From: Xanthomonas melonis
GTDB lineage: Bacteria > Pseudomonadota > Gammaproteobacteria > Xanthomonadales > Xanthomonadaceae
Assembly (NCBI RefSeq): GCF_020783655.1
Contig: NZ_JAJGQH010000013.1
Coordinates: forward strand, 1 to 64,000
Reading direction: 5' to 3'
DNA length: 64,000 bases
Positions 1 to 9,327 of the stretch are shown here, piece by piece (position 1 is the stretch's first letter; the number at the start of each line of letters is the position of its first letter). The notes beneath the pieces are model-generated. The model saw only the letters and a program-made list of their open reading frames with translations. It did no database searches and was not told the DNA's origin. Made by a program: the position numbers and the translations under genes.

Positions 1-32
1 ACTGATACTAATGATCCGTGCGGCTTGACCAT
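1..32 (+). rRNA. rrl: 23S ribosomal RNA, 3' end only
   Basis: The first ~32 bases match the conserved 3' end of bacterial 23S rRNA (TACTAATGATCCGTGCGGCT followed by TGACC), which in the mature molecule pairs with the 5' end. The rest of the gene lies upstream of the window. Bases 33-204 are the 23S-5S spacer; I see no tRNA in it. The exact 3' end is uncertain by a few bases. Confidence 0.85.
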
Positions 33-204
33 ATAACCTCAAGTTGCCTTGGTCCCAACGAACGTTGGTAGATCATCCAAATGCAAGCTACGTCATAAGT
101 TACCTATGCGAGACGGGCGCCGTACGCGCTTCCCTTCGCAAGAGCCTGCACTTCCTTGTGCAGACTTTTGAAGAGAAGCAAAAACTGGCGCCGCTCCAAC
201 CGTC

Positions 205-321
205 TCCCTGGTGAAATTAGCGCTGTGGAACCACCCGATCCCATCCCGAACTCGGAAGTGAAACGCAGCTGCGCCGATGGTAGTGTGGCTCAAGCCATGC
301 GAGAGTAGGTCATCGCCAGGG
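205..321 (+). rRNA. rrf: 5S ribosomal RNA
   Basis: Canonical gammaproteobacterial 5S core is visible: GCGCTGTGGAACCACCCGAT, then CCATCCCGAACTCGGAAGTG and GCCGATGGTAGTGTGG. The terminal helix pairs CCCTGG (206-211) with CCAGGG (316-321). It follows the 23S end by about 170 bases and is followed directly by a strong terminator, so it is the last gene of an rRNA operon read on the plus strand. Ends are uncertain by 1-3 bases. Confidence 0.95.
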
Positions 322-331
322 GCTTTACCCC

Positions 332-364
332 AAACCCTCAGTCCTCACGGACTGGGGGTTTGTT
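332..364 (+). terminator. Rho-independent terminator of the rRNA operon
   Basis: AAACCC-T-CAGTCC and GGACTG-G-GGGTTT form a long hairpin with loop TCAC, ending in TTTGTTCTTT. It starts ten bases after the 5S gene and closes the rrn transcript. Confidence 0.85.
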
Positions 365-946
365 CTTTGCGCAAAACAAAAAACCAACACCAACCACATA
401 CCCCGCCATGATGCGGACCTGGCGCAGGTAACGGCACGCAGCGACCACAAGCCGGCTCACTGCCGCACTCACACCTCTACGTGCGCCACGCGCACACAGC
501 CGCGCACTCCAGCCGCGCGGCCGAGCTCTCGTCACGGCAGGAGTGTCGGCCGGAAGCACCTTCGATCGGCGATCAATCTCGAAACCGGGGCTGAGACGAA
601 CCGCCCGGGGCCCGTCGGGGCGATGTGATCGTACTGCTGGACATGGCGGATGCACGGCCGATCAAATGACAGTCCGTGGGCGTGCCTGCACACCGGTTCA
701 CCTAGCGGGGATCGCCTGAAATCGGATGGTGGTGCACATGGCGACTGAACACCGAGTTTCAGTTGCGAAGGATCGGTGCGACGGCCGGAGACCGGCGCTG
801 ACGTGGGCGGATAGCAAGCGCACGTTGCGGACTGCTTTGGTCGAATGCGGCCAAAGTGTGGGTCCAGCTTGCGCAGCTCCAAAGCGCGGCCCAGGGTGGG
901 CGGTTCTACGCCGCTCGCGGTCGCAACGTCATCGCCACGATGCACA
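365..946. other. Gene-poor stretch between the rRNA operon and putA
   Basis: About 580 bases without a convincing gene. The open frames here lack a plausible ribosome binding site and any recognisable domain, and their amino-acid content (very R/P/G rich) is that of antisense noise. No tRNA, repeat or insertion-sequence end is seen. Confidence 0.5.
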
Positions 947-972
947 CAAAAAAACCCCGCAGATGCGGGGTC
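947..972 (-). terminator. Rho-independent terminator of putA
   Basis: ACCCCGC (954-960) pairs with GCGGGGT (965-971) around loop AGAT. Read on the minus strand the hairpin is followed by a run of seven T, about 25 bases after the putA stop codon. Confidence 0.85.
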
Positions 973-997
973 TTCCTTGTCTGCTGCGGGTGGCGAC

Positions 998-3900
998 TCA
1001 GTCGCCCAGCGTCAGCAACGAGGCATTGCCGCCAGCGGCCGTCGTGTTGACCGTGACGACCTTTTCGGTGGCAAAGCGCAGCAGGTAGTGGGGGCCGCCG
1101 GCCTTGGGGCCGGTGCCGGACAGGCCCTGGCCCCCGAACGGTTGAACGCCGACGACGGCACCGATCTGATTGCGATTGACGTAGACGTTGCCCACTGCCA
1201 CGCGGGACGTAATGCGTTCGATGGTCTCGTCGATGCGCGAGTGTACGCCCAGGGTCAGGCCGTAGCCGGTGGCGTTGATCTGCTCGATCACCGCATCGAG
1301 CTGGTCGGCCTTCCAGCGGATGACATGCAGCACTGGACCGAACACTTCGCGCTGCAGTTGCGCGAGGGAGCTCAGTTCGTAGGCGCGCGGGGCAAAAAAG
1401 CTTCCGTGGGCAGTACCCTCACCCAGCTGGGTGGTAGCGATCAGACGCGCCTCGCGGTCCATGCGTGCTGCGTGATCGTCGAGGATCTTGAGCGCATCTG
1501 CGTCGATGACCGGGCCAACGTCGGTAGACAACAGGCCGGGATCGCCGATCTTCAACTCGCCCATGGCACCGGCGAGCATGGTCATGACCTTGTCGGCGAT
1601 GTCGTCCTGGACGAACAGCACGCGCGCCGCAGAGCAGCGCTGCCCGGCGGAGATGAAGGCGCTGGAGATCGCGTCCTTGACCACCGCCTCGGGCAGCGAG
1701 GAGGAATCGGCGATGAAGGCGTTCTGCCCGCCCGTCTCGGCGATCAGGACGCCGATGGCGGCATCGCGCGCAGCCAGGGTGCGGTTGATGATGCGCGCGG
1801 TCTCCGTGGAGCCGGTAAAGGCGACACCGGCCACGCGCGGATCGTTGGTCAGCGCGGCGCCAACGCTGGCGCCGTCGCCCGGCAGGAACTGCACGGCTGC
1901 TTCCGGAACGCCGGCTTCATGCAGCAGCTTGACTGCCGCAAAGCCGATCAGATTGGTCTGCTCGGCTGGCTTGGCAATGACGGTGTTGCCGGCTGCCAGC
2001 GCTGCGGCCACCTGGCCCAGGAAGATGGCCAGCGGAAAGTTCCAGGGACTGATGCAGACGAACACGCCGCGCCCGTGCAGCTGCAGCTCGTTGGATTCGC
2101 CGGTCGGCCCTGGCAAACGTTCGGGCGCGCCGAACTGCGCGCGTGCCTGGCCGGCGTAATAGCGCAGGAAGTCGACCGCTTCCCGGACCTCGGCTACGGC
2201 ATCGGGCAGCGTCTTGCCGGCTTCCTTGACGCAGATGGCCATGAACTCGGGCATGCGCGCTTCCAGCAGGTCGGCCGCATGCTCCAGGATGGTGGCGCGA
2301 CTTGCTGCCGGCGTGCGATTCCAGCCGGGCTGTGCAGCGGTGGCGGACGCCAGCGCTTTCTGCACCGTGGCCGGATCGGCGGGTTGCCAGTGTCCGACCG
2401 TTTCGGTGCGGTTAGCGGGATTGAGTACCGCTTCGCGCGGCGTGCCGACCACTGCGCCAGGCACCAGGGGCGCCGCGGACCACGGCTTGACCGCAGCATT
2501 GAGTTGCTCGGCCAGCTGCCGCAGATCGTTGTCGTTGGCGAGATTGGCGCCCATGGAGTTCTTCCTGTTCTGGTTCTGGCTGCGCAGCAGGTCGGTCGGC
2601 AGCGGGATCTTGGGATGCGGGATGGAGGAGAACGCGCACACCGCTTCGACCGGATCGCGGATCAGGTCCTCGATGGCGACGTCTTCATCGGTGATGCGGT
2701 TGACGAAACTGGAGTTGGCGCCGTTCTCGAGCAGGCGGCGTACCAGATACGGCAGCAGGTCCTCGTGCGAGCCGACCGGCGCATAGACGCGGCAGGGAAC
2801 ACCCAGGCGGTCTGCCGGAATCACCTCGGCATACAGGTCATCGCCCATGCCGTGCAGTTTCTGGTGCTCGTAGACCTTGCCGCCGGAGATCGCACGCACG
2901 GCGGCGATGGTCTGCGCGTTATGGGTGGCGAACATCGGATACAGCGCATCGCTGTGCGCGAACATGCGCCGTGCGCAGGCCAGGTAGGACACGTCGGTGT
3001 TCTGCTTGCGGGTGAACACCGGATAGCCGGGATGGCCTTCGATCTGGGCGCGCTTGATCTCCGCATCCCAGTACGCGCCCTTGACCAAGCGCACCGGAAT
3101 ACGGCGGCCGACGCGACGTGCCAGATCGGCCAGGAAGTCGATGGTGTAGGGGGTGCGCTTCTGGTACGCCTGGACCGCCAGGCCATAGCCCTCCCAGCCG
3201 TCCAGCGAGGGATCGGAGAAGGTGGCCTCGATGATATCCAGCGACAGCTCCAGCCGATCGGCTTCTTCGGCATCGACCGTGTAGCCGATGCCGTACGACT
3301 TGGCCAACTGCGCCAGCTCCAGCACGCCCGGCGCCAGCTCGGCCATCACCCGCGCACGCTTGGCGTGTTCGTAGCGGGGATACAGCGCCGACAGCTTGAT
3401 CGAGATGCTAGGAGCGGCGAACACATCGGTGCCGACGAAGCTGCCGCTGCGGCCGATGGCGTGGATGGCGTCGCGATACGCCTGCAGGTAGCGCTGGGCG
3501 TCCTTCATGGTCAACGCGCCTTCGCCGAGCATGTCGAACGAATAGCGGTAGTCGGCGTTGTCGCCCTTGCGCGAACGCGACAGCGCTTCGCCGATGGTGC
3601 GGCCCATCACGAATTGATGGCCCATGATCTTCATGGCCTGGCGCACGGCCAGGCGGATGACCGGTTCGCCCACGCGACCGATCAGGCGTTTGAACGCGCC
3701 GGGCACATCGGCGCGGGTGAGGTCGTTGAGCTGCACCAGCCTGCCGGTCAGCATCAGGCCCCAGGTCGATGCATTGACCAGCACCGAGTCGCTGCCGCCC
3801 ACGTGTTTCTTCCAGTCTGCGTCGCCGAGCTTGTCGCGGATCAGCTTGTCTGCAGTGTCCTGGTCGGGAATGCGCAGCAGTGCTTCGGCCACGCACATCA

Positions 3901-4198
3901 GCAGCACACCTTCTTCGCTGCCCAGGTCGTATTGGCGCATGAAGGCTTCGATCGCGCCCTGATCCTGCGCCCGTGCGCGTACGCGGGTGACCAGGTCGGC
4001 GGCAAGCGCCTGCACCTTGGCCTGCTCGGCGGCAGGCAGGCGCGCCTGATCGAGCAGTTCGCGCACGTGGTCGGCTTCGTCCTTGAGCCAGGCGGCGGTG
4101 ATGGCGGCGCGCAATGCGCCCGGGGCGGCAGAGAGTTCGGGCGCCAGCAGCGCTCGCGCGCTAGCGGAAGAGGCGGGTCGATCGAGCTGAGCGTTCAT
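998..4198 (-). CDS. putA: PutA, bifunctional proline dehydrogenase / glutamate-semialdehyde dehydrogenase
   Basis: A 1066-residue enzyme that oxidises proline to glutamate in two steps: an FAD-dependent proline dehydrogenase in the N-terminal half, then an NAD-dependent P5C dehydrogenase. The second half shows the aldehyde dehydrogenase signatures: FTGSTET, ETGGQNA with the general-base Glu, and SAGQRCSA with catalytic Cys855. The C-terminus carries the PutA-typical FGGQGLSGTGPKAGG segment. The N-terminus has no ribbon-helix-helix domain, so unlike the E. coli trifunctional protein it should not repress its own gene; a separate regulator is expected but is not in the window. It is divergent from the cytochrome oxidase cluster. 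PutA feeds electrons to the respiratory chain at the membrane, so the neighbourhood is metabolically sensible. The ATG at 4198 gives the full-length family form; its Shine-Dalgarno is weak. Confidence 0.97.
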   Translation of the reverse strand: MNAQLDRPASSASARALLAPELSAAPGALRAAITAAWLKDEADHVRELLDQARLPAAEQAKVQALAADLVTRVRARAQDQGAIEAFMRQYDLGSEEGVLLMCVAEALLRIPDQDTADKLIRDKLGDADWKKHVGGSDSVLVNASTWGLMLTGRLVQLNDLTRADVPGAFKRLIGRVGEPVIRLAVRQAMKIMGHQFVMGRTIGEALSRSRKGDNADYRYSFDMLGEGALTMKDAQRYLQAYRDAIHAIGRSGSFVGTDVFAAPSISIKLSALYPRYEHAKRARVMAELAPGVLELAQLAKSYGIGYTVDAEEADRLELSLDIIEATFSDPSLDGWEGYGLAVQAYQKRTPYTIDFLADLARRVGRRIPVRLVKGAYWDAEIKRAQIEGHPGYPVFTRKQNTDVSYLACARRMFAHSDALYPMFATHNAQTIAAVRAISGGKVYEHQKLHGMGDDLYAEVIPADRLGVPCRVYAPVGSHEDLLPYLVRRLLENGANSSFVNRITDEDVAIEDLIRDPVEAVCAFSSIPHPKIPLPTDLLRSQNQNRKNSMGANLANDNDLRQLAEQLNAAVKPWSAAPLVPGAVVGTPREAVLNPANRTETVGHWQPADPATVQKALASATAAQPGWNRTPAASRATILEHAADLLEARMPEFMAICVKEAGKTLPDAVAEVREAVDFLRYYAGQARAQFGAPERLPGPTGESNELQLHGRGVFVCISPWNFPLAIFLGQVAAALAAGNTVIAKPAEQTNLIGFAAVKLLHEAGVPEAAVQFLPGDGASVGAALTNDPRVAGVAFTGSTETARIINRTLAARDAAIGVLIAETGGQNAFIADSSSLPEAVVKDAISSAFISAGQRCSAARVLFVQDDIADKVMTMLAGAMGELKIGDPGLLSTDVGPVIDADALKILDDHAARMDREARLIATTQLGEGTAHGSFFAPRAYELSSLAQLQREVFGPVLHVIRWKADQLDAVIEQINATGYGLTLGVHSRIDETIERITSRVAVGNVYVNRNQIGAVVGVQPFGGQGLSGTGPKAGGPHYLLRFATEKVVTVNTTAAGGNASLLTLGD

Positions 4199-4475
4199 GC
4201 GGAAAGTGCCTGGGAATCGGCGCTCATTCTAGAGAGCCAGCACGTCTGTGCACTTGTGTGGAAGCGGCAGCTTTCCTGCCGTTTTGTGTGGGTCGCCCAT
4301 CGCCGTATCGGCACTCGTGCGCGCAGCTGGCTGCGGGTATCCATCCTCGGGAAGTGATTGATTCGGACGCACTTTTAGCTGCACTGCAGCAAATTGGCGA
4401 TCGCCGGAAACGCTTGCCGCCTGCGTCGGCGCGGGTCTACCATCGGGCTGTTCCCGCAGTCCGCTGCGTGTCGCC

Positions 4476-4952
4476 ATGATCGAAGTGCTGCCGTTGATGT
4501 CCGAAGGGGTCGGGACGCAATTGCGGTTGCGACCTCCACGGGCACTGTCGTCCCGGCAGTTCGTGCTGTTGTTCGCGGTCCTGGCTGGAACGATGTGGTT
4601 GTTTGCGGGCCTGGGGTGGTGGACCGGCAATGCATTCGCGCCGGTGTTCGCCCTGTTGCACAGTGGTGTGGTGGCGCTGGCGCTGCGGCAGTTGTGGCGA
4701 AGCGGCGAGCGCGAAGAAGCGATCCGGGTAGGCGACACCGCTGTGGAGGTGTTTCCGTCCGGACAGGCGCCACCGGCGTTTCGGGCACATCCGCACTGGG
4801 TGCGGTTGCGCATGGAACGTGATGACAGGGTGCTGTTGGTGAGCAGCGGCAGGCAGGTCGAGATTGGAAGCTTTCTCGGGCCGGCCGAACGTGTGGAACT
4901 GGCAGATACGCTGAAACGCTTGCTCGCGGCCGCCAATGGCCGTCACCGATGA
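4476..4952 (+). CDS. DUF2244 membrane protein
   Basis: A 158-residue protein with two adjacent hydrophobic segments at about residues 28-70 and a basic, soluble C-terminal half that ends in a predicted helix (GPAERVELADTLKRLL). This is the layout of the DUF2244 family, often encoded just upstream of cytochrome c oxidase subunit II. The stop codon lies 16 bases before the coxB start, so it is very probably the first gene of the oxidase operon. The biochemical role is unknown; an assembly or accessory role is inferred only from the conserved position. The region upstream (4199-4475) must hold promoters for both this operon and the divergent putA. Confidence 0.85.
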   Translation: MIEVLPLMSEGVGTQLRLRPPRALSSRQFVLLFAVLAGTMWLFAGLGWWTGNAFAPVFALLHSGVVALALRQLWRSGEREEAIRVGDTAVEVFPSGQAPPAFRAHPHWVRLRMERDDRVLLVSSGRQVEIGSFLGPAERVELADTLKRLLAAANGRHR

Positions 4953-4968
4953 CGTAAGGGTCTAGGCA

Positions 4969-5931
4969 ATGACGCAACGCAGCAGCTGGAAGTCGATGGT
5001 TACCGGATTGAGCCTGGCGGCGATGGCCTTGACGGCCGCACCGGCAGCGTGGGCGCAGTCGGCCGACCCCAAGGCGTGGCAGCTCAACATGGGCCGCGGG
5101 GTGACCCAGACTGCACGCATGGCCTACGAGGCGCACATGGTGGCGCTCTGGGTCTGCGTCGTGATCGGCGCGCTGGTGTTCGCGGCGATGGGCTATGCAA
5201 TGTTCAAGTTCCGCAAGTCCAAGGGTGCGGTGGCCGCGCAGTTCAGCCACAACACGCAAGCCGAGGTCTTGTGGACGGTGATTCCGGTGCTGGTGCTGAT
5301 CGCCATGGCCTGGCCGGCGACGGCCAAGCTGATCGCGATGTACGACACGCGCGAATCCGAGATGACGGTGAAGGTGACCGGCTATCAGTGGATGTGGAAG
5401 TACGAATACCTGGGCAAGGGCGTGGAATTCACCAGCCGGCTCGCGCGCGAGTCCGACCGCATCCGGCAGAGCGGTGAGCGTCCTACCATGGCGTCGCAGC
5501 CGCACTACCTGCTCGACGTCGACAACCGCTTGGTACTGCCGGTCGATACCAAGATCCGTTTCGTGATCACTGCCGACGACGTCATCCACGCGTGGTGGGT
5601 GCCGGCGCTGGGCTGGAAGCAGGACGCCATCCCGGGCATCGTCAACGAGGCCTGGACCAATATCGAACAGCCGGGCGTGTATCGCGGGCAGTGCGCCGAG
5701 CTGTGCGGCAAGGACCATGGCTTCATGCCGATCGTGGTCGAAGCCTTGCCCAAGGCCGAGTTCCAGCGCTGGCTTGCCGCGCGTCGCAATGCTGCCGAAG
5801 CGGCGCCGGCAGCGACGCCACCTGCAGGGGCCGCTCCGCCACCGGCTGCTCCGGCGCCCGCAGGCGAAGCTGCGCCTGCAGCGGCTCCAGCCCCCGTTAC
5901 GCCGGCCGCGGCACCGACCGCCGCTCTCTAA
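4969..5931 (+). CDS. coxB: Cytochrome c oxidase subunit II
   Basis: A 320-residue subunit of the aa3-type oxidase that accepts electrons from cytochrome c through the binuclear CuA centre. A cleavable signal (to about AWAQS), two transmembrane helices (about 55-80 and 103-125) and a periplasmic cupredoxin domain are visible. CuA ligands lie in the stretch GQCAELCGKDHGFMP, with the upstream His in HAWWVPALG. The last ~45 residues are an Ala/Pro-rich tail of low complexity that is not needed for the fold. No cytochrome c domain is fused at the C-terminus, so an external cytochrome c is needed. It starts 16 bases after the DUF2244 gene and is followed 34 bases later by ctaD. Confidence 0.97.
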   Translation: MTQRSSWKSMVTGLSLAAMALTAAPAAWAQSADPKAWQLNMGRGVTQTARMAYEAHMVALWVCVVIGALVFAAMGYAMFKFRKSKGAVAAQFSHNTQAEVLWTVIPVLVLIAMAWPATAKLIAMYDTRESEMTVKVTGYQWMWKYEYLGKGVEFTSRLARESDRIRQSGERPTMASQPHYLLDVDNRLVLPVDTKIRFVITADDVIHAWWVPALGWKQDAIPGIVNEAWTNIEQPGVYRGQCAELCGKDHGFMPIVVEALPKAEFQRWLAARRNAAEAAPAATPPAGAAPPPAAPAPAGEAAPAAAPAPVTPAAAPTAAL

Positions 5932-5965
5932 CCGCACGCAACCGCATCGCAGAGGCCGTTCCGTC

Positions 5966-7570
5966 ATGGCGCATACCGCAGTCGATCACCACGGACACCA
6001 CCAGCCCGGTTTCGTCGAGCGCTGGTTCTTTTCGACCAACCACAAGGACATCGGCACGCTGTACCTGCTGTTCTCCTTCGTGATGTTCATCATCGGCGCG
6101 GCGATGAGCGTGGTGATCCGCGCCGAGTTGATGGAGCCCGGTTTGCAGTTCGTCAAACCGGAATTCTTCAACCAGATGACCACCGTGCATGCGCTGGTGA
6201 TGATCTTCGGCGGCGTGATGCCGGCCTTCGTAGGTCTGGCGAACTGGATGATTCCGCTGCAGATCGGTGCGCCGGACATGGCGCTGCCGCGCATGAACAA
6301 CTGGTCGTTCTGGTTGCTGCCGGTGGCTTTCACCCTGTTGCTGCTGACGCTGTTCCTGCCCGGTGGCGCACCGGCCGGTGGCTGGACGCTGTATCCGCCG
6401 CTGTCGCTGCAAGGCGGCTACAACGTGGCCTTCAGCGTGTTCGCCATCCACGTGGCCGGCGTCAGTTCGATCATGGGCGCGATCAACATCATCGCCACCG
6501 TGCTCAACATGCGCGCGCCCGGCATCGACCTGCTGAAGATGCCGATCTTCTGCTGGGCGTGGCTGATCACCGCGTTCCTGCTGATCGCGGTGATGCCGGT
6601 GCTGGCTGGCGCGGTGACCATGCTGCTGACCGACAAGTTCTTCGGCACCAGTTTCTTCAATGCGGCCGGCGGCGGCGACCCGGTGATGTACCAGCACATC
6701 TTCTGGTTCTTCGGGCACCCGGAGGTGTACATCATGATCCTGCCGGCATTCGGCGTGGTCAGCGAGATCATTCCGACTTTCAGCCGCAAGCCGCTGTTCG
6801 GCTATCAGGCGATGGTGTACGCGATCGCAGCGATCGCGTTCCTGAGCTTCATCGTGTGGGCCCACCACATGTTCACCGTGGGCATGCCGCTGGGTGGCGA
6901 GATCTATTTCATGTTCGCCACCATGTTGATTTCCATCCCCACCGGGGTGAAGGTGTTCAACTGGGTCAGCACTATGTGGAAAGGCTCGTTGACCTTCGAA
7001 TCGCCGATGCTGTGGGCGGTGGCGTTCGTGATCCTCTTCAGCATCGGTGGGTTCTCCGGCCTGATGCTGGCGATCGTCCCGGCCGACTTCCAGTATCACG
7101 ACACCTATTTCGTGGTGGCGCACTTCCACTACGTGCTGGTGACCGGCGCCGTCTTTGCGCTGATCGCGGCGGTGTACTACTGGTGGCCGAAGTGGACCGG
7201 GCATATGTACAACGAGGCCTGGGCCAAGTTCCATTTCTGGTGGACGATGGTGTTCGTCAACCTGCTGTTTTTCCCGCAGCACTTCCTCGGCTTGGCAGGC
7301 ATGCCGCGGCGCATTCCCGATTACAACGTCGTGTTCGCCGACTGGAACCTGATCAGCTCGATCGGCGCATTCGGCATGTTCGCCACGCCGTTCCTGATGG
7401 CCGGCATTCTGTTCGCATCCTTGCGTCGCGGCGCCAAGGCCGATGCGCGTGCGTGGGAAGGTGCCAAGGGTCTGGAGTGGACGGTCCCGTCACCGGCACC
7501 GGCGCACACCTTCACCGTGCCGCCGGTCATCAAGCCTGGAGATCTTGCGCATGAAGACATCGGCCACTGA
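5966..7570 (+). CDS. ctaD: Cytochrome c oxidase subunit I
   Basis: The 534-residue catalytic subunit, with twelve transmembrane helices, carries low-spin heme a and the heme a3-CuB site where oxygen is reduced and protons are pumped. Diagnostic motifs are STNHKDIGTLYL at the N-terminus, FFGHPEVYIMILP with the His-Tyr pair of the CuB site, AHHMFTVG (two CuB histidines) and VAHFHYVLVTG near the heme ligands. The ATG at 5966 is chosen because it begins the conserved N-terminus; the open frame extends further upstream over coxB without family resemblance. The 3' end overlaps the start of the next small gene by 20 bases, pointing to coupled translation. Confidence 0.98.
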   Translation: MAHTAVDHHGHHQPGFVERWFFSTNHKDIGTLYLLFSFVMFIIGAAMSVVIRAELMEPGLQFVKPEFFNQMTTVHALVMIFGGVMPAFVGLANWMIPLQIGAPDMALPRMNNWSFWLLPVAFTLLLLTLFLPGGAPAGGWTLYPPLSLQGGYNVAFSVFAIHVAGVSSIMGAINIIATVLNMRAPGIDLLKMPIFCWAWLITAFLLIAVMPVLAGAVTMLLTDKFFGTSFFNAAGGGDPVMYQHIFWFFGHPEVYIMILPAFGVVSEIIPTFSRKPLFGYQAMVYAIAAIAFLSFIVWAHHMFTVGMPLGGEIYFMFATMLISIPTGVKVFNWVSTMWKGSLTFESPMLWAVAFVILFSIGGFSGLMLAIVPADFQYHDTYFVVAHFHYVLVTGAVFALIAAVYYWWPKWTGHMYNEAWAKFHFWWTMVFVNLLFFPQHFLGLAGMPRRIPDYNVVFADWNLISSIGAFGMFATPFLMAGILFASLRRGAKADARAWEGAKGLEWTVPSPAPAHTFTVPPVIKPGDLAHEDIGH

Positions 7571-7724
7571 GTCCACTTCCGAGCCGACGGTAATGCGCTT
7601 ACTGTCTGCCGCCGAGCGCCAGGCGCAGCAACGCCGTGCCGTACGGCGTACGGCGATCACCGTGGGCGTCGTCGCACTGCTGATCTACATCGGCTTCATT
7701 GCGTCGGGGGTCATCGGCCGATGA
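7551..7724 (+). CDS. Small single-pass membrane protein between ctaD and ctaG
   Basis: A 57-residue protein that begins MKTSATES, has a basic patch ([11 protein letters not shown]) and a single hydrophobic helix ([17 protein letters not shown]) at the C-terminus. The ATG at 7551 lies inside the end of ctaD, and the stop overlaps the ctaG start by four bases (ATGA), so all three are likely translated as a chain. Size, topology and position suggest a small oxidase-associated or assembly subunit; no function can be assigned from sequence. The overlap with both neighbours and its in-register arrangement argue that it is a real gene. Confidence 0.75.
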   Translation: MKTSATESTSEPTVMRLLSAAERQAQQRRAVRRTAITVGVVALLIYIGFIASGVIGR

Positions 7725-8317
7725 ACGCACGCTCGCCCGCACCCGCGCCGACGGCTGGCTTGTTCAAGTTGCTTGCCGTGGTGCTGGGTGTGTTCGTGCT
7801 GACGTTTTCGTTGGTGCCGCTGTATCGCATCGCCTGCGAAAAGGTTTTCGGCATCCGCATGGAGCGGGCGCCGGGAAGCGCGCGCGCAGGCGCCGGCGCG
7901 CTGGCCGTATCCGGCAAACGCACGGTGCGGGTGGAGTTCGATGCCGGGGTCAATTCCAAGTTGCCCTGGACCTTCCATCCGGAGCAGATGACGATGGATG
8001 TGGTGCCCGGAGAACTCAACGAAGCCCTGTATTTCGCGCGCAACGACAGCGCGCGTGCGGTGGTCGGTAGCGCCGTTCCATCGGTCGCACCGGCGCGCGC
8101 CTCCGGTTACTTCAACAAAACCGAATGCTTCTGCTTCACTGCGCAGACCTTGCAAGCCGGCGAGACACGCGACATGCCGCTGCGTTTCATCGTCGATCCG
8201 GCCCTGCCGCCGGAAGTGACCACGATCACGCTGTCCTACACGTTTTACCGCAACGACGCGCTCACTTCGCAATTGCCGGGCGCGGGCGCTTCTGGTGCGC
8301 CGCGCGCCGCTCCATAA
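7721..8317 (+). CDS. ctaG: CtaG/Cox11 copper chaperone for cytochrome oxidase
   Basis: A 198-residue Cox11-family protein that delivers copper to the CuB site of subunit I. It has an N-terminal membrane anchor (about residues 15-38, [19 protein letters not shown] followed by RIAC) and a periplasmic immunoglobulin-like domain with the copper-binding CFCF motif in [11 protein letters not shown]. The family motif LPWTFHPEQ is also present. It overlaps the preceding 57-aa gene by four bases and is followed 36 bases later by the subunit III gene. The C-terminal tail after residue ~185 ([12 protein letters not shown]) is low complexity. Confidence 0.96.
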   Translation: MNARSPAPAPTAGLFKLLAVVLGVFVLTFSLVPLYRIACEKVFGIRMERAPGSARAGAGALAVSGKRTVRVEFDAGVNSKLPWTFHPEQMTMDVVPGELNEALYFARNDSARAVVGSAVPSVAPARASGYFNKTECFCFTAQTLQAGETRDMPLRFIVDPALPPEVTTITLSYTFYRNDALTSQLPGAGASGAPRAAP

Positions 8318-8353
8318 CTCCATCCACACCTATCACGACACGGAAGCAACGCC

Positions 8354-9229
8354 ATGGCCGATCACAGTCCCAACGCCGATGCGTATTTCGTCCCGAGCCA
8401 GAGCAAATGGCCGTTCGTCGGCTCGATTGCGATGTTCGTGATGATGATCGGTGTGGCCAGCTGGCTCAACGATGCGGCCTGGGGCCGATGGACGTTCTTC
8501 GCCGGCATGGCGATGCTGCTGGCCACCTTGTTCATGTGGTTCGGCGATGTCATTCGTGAGTCCAATGCCGGCAACTACAACCGTCAGGTGGACGGTTCGT
8601 TCCGCATGGGGATGGTGTGGTTCATCTTCTCCGAGGTGATGTTCTTCGGCGCCTTCTTCGGTGCGCTGTTCTACACCCGCGTGCTGACGTTGCCCTGGCT
8701 GGGCGGCGAAGGCGATGGCGTGATGACCAACGAACTGCTGTGGAATGGCTACTCGGCCGCCTGGCCGACCAACGGTCCGGGCACGATCGGCGGGCAATTC
8801 CAGACCATCCCGGCCTGGGGGCTGCCGCTGATCAATACCTTGATCCTGCTCAGCTCGGGCGTGACCCTGACCATCGCGCACCACGCATTGAAAGGCGGGC
8901 GTCGTGGTGCGCTGCTGCTATGGCTGGGGCTGACGGTGCTATTGGGCTGCGTGTTCCTGTTCCTGCAGGCGGAGGAATACATCCACGCCTATACCGAACT
9001 CAATCTTACCCTGGGTTCGGGGATCTATGGCTCCACCTTCTTCATGCTGACCGGCTTCCATGGCATGCACGTGCTGCTGGGCACGATCATGCTGGCGGTG
9101 ATGTGGCTGCGCGCCGCCAAGGGTCACTTCACCCGCGACAACCACTTCGCCTTCGAAGCGGCCGCATGGTATTGGCACTTCGTCGACGTGGTGTGGCTGG
9201 CGCTGTTCCTGTTCGTGTATGTGCTTTGA
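8354..9229 (+). CDS. ctaE: Cytochrome c oxidase subunit III
   Basis: A 291-residue integral membrane protein with seven predicted helices. Family motifs are WPFVGSIAMF near the N-terminus, FIFSEVMFFGAFF, a segment around EEYIHAYTELNLTLGSGIYG, FFMLTGFHGMHVLLGT and WYWHFVDVVWLALFLFVY at the C-terminus. Subunit III stabilises the oxygen site and proton uptake in subunit I. It closes the block of structural genes. An inverted repeat follows five bases after the stop and probably ends or trims the transcript. Confidence 0.97.
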   Translation: MADHSPNADAYFVPSQSKWPFVGSIAMFVMMIGVASWLNDAAWGRWTFFAGMAMLLATLFMWFGDVIRESNAGNYNRQVDGSFRMGMVWFIFSEVMFFGAFFGALFYTRVLTLPWLGGEGDGVMTNELLWNGYSAAWPTNGPGTIGGQFQTIPAWGLPLINTLILLSSGVTLTIAHHALKGGRRGALLLWLGLTVLLGCVFLFLQAEEYIHAYTELNLTLGSGIYGSTFFMLTGFHGMHVLLGTIMLAVMWLRAAKGHFTRDNHFAFEAAAWYWHFVDVVWLALFLFVYVL

Positions 9230-9233
9230 GGGC

Positions 9234-9319
9234 GGGGATTCGGGAGTGGAGATTCGAGATTCGTAAAAGCGATCCGCTTTTGCCCTTACGAATCCCCAAT
9301 GCCGAATCCCCAATCCCAT
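9234..9319. repeat. Inverted array of GGGATTC-type heptads after ctaE
   Basis: The left half contains GGGGATTCGGGAGTGGAGAT followed by TCGAGATTCGTAAAAGCG; the right half contains CGCTTTTGCCCTTACGAATC, then CCCAATGCCGAATCCCCAAT. The two halves pair into a long hairpin with central arms AAAAGCG/CGCTTTT around ATC. It sits between two convergent genes and probably acts as a bidirectional terminator. The same heptad family recurs at 22179-22277, 43483-43736 and 50088-50107. Confidence 0.8.
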
Positions 9320-9327
9320 CGGCCGCG

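Noticed and set aside
726..1088. 120-codon plus-strand frame in the gap before putA
   Set aside because: No domain, no good ribosome binding site, and its 3' part overlaps the putA terminator and the end of putA.
845..4357. Very long plus-strand open frame (1170 codons) opposite putA
   Set aside because: It is the antisense shadow of putA in high-GC DNA; its translation is Gly/Arg/Gln/His biased and lacks any domain.
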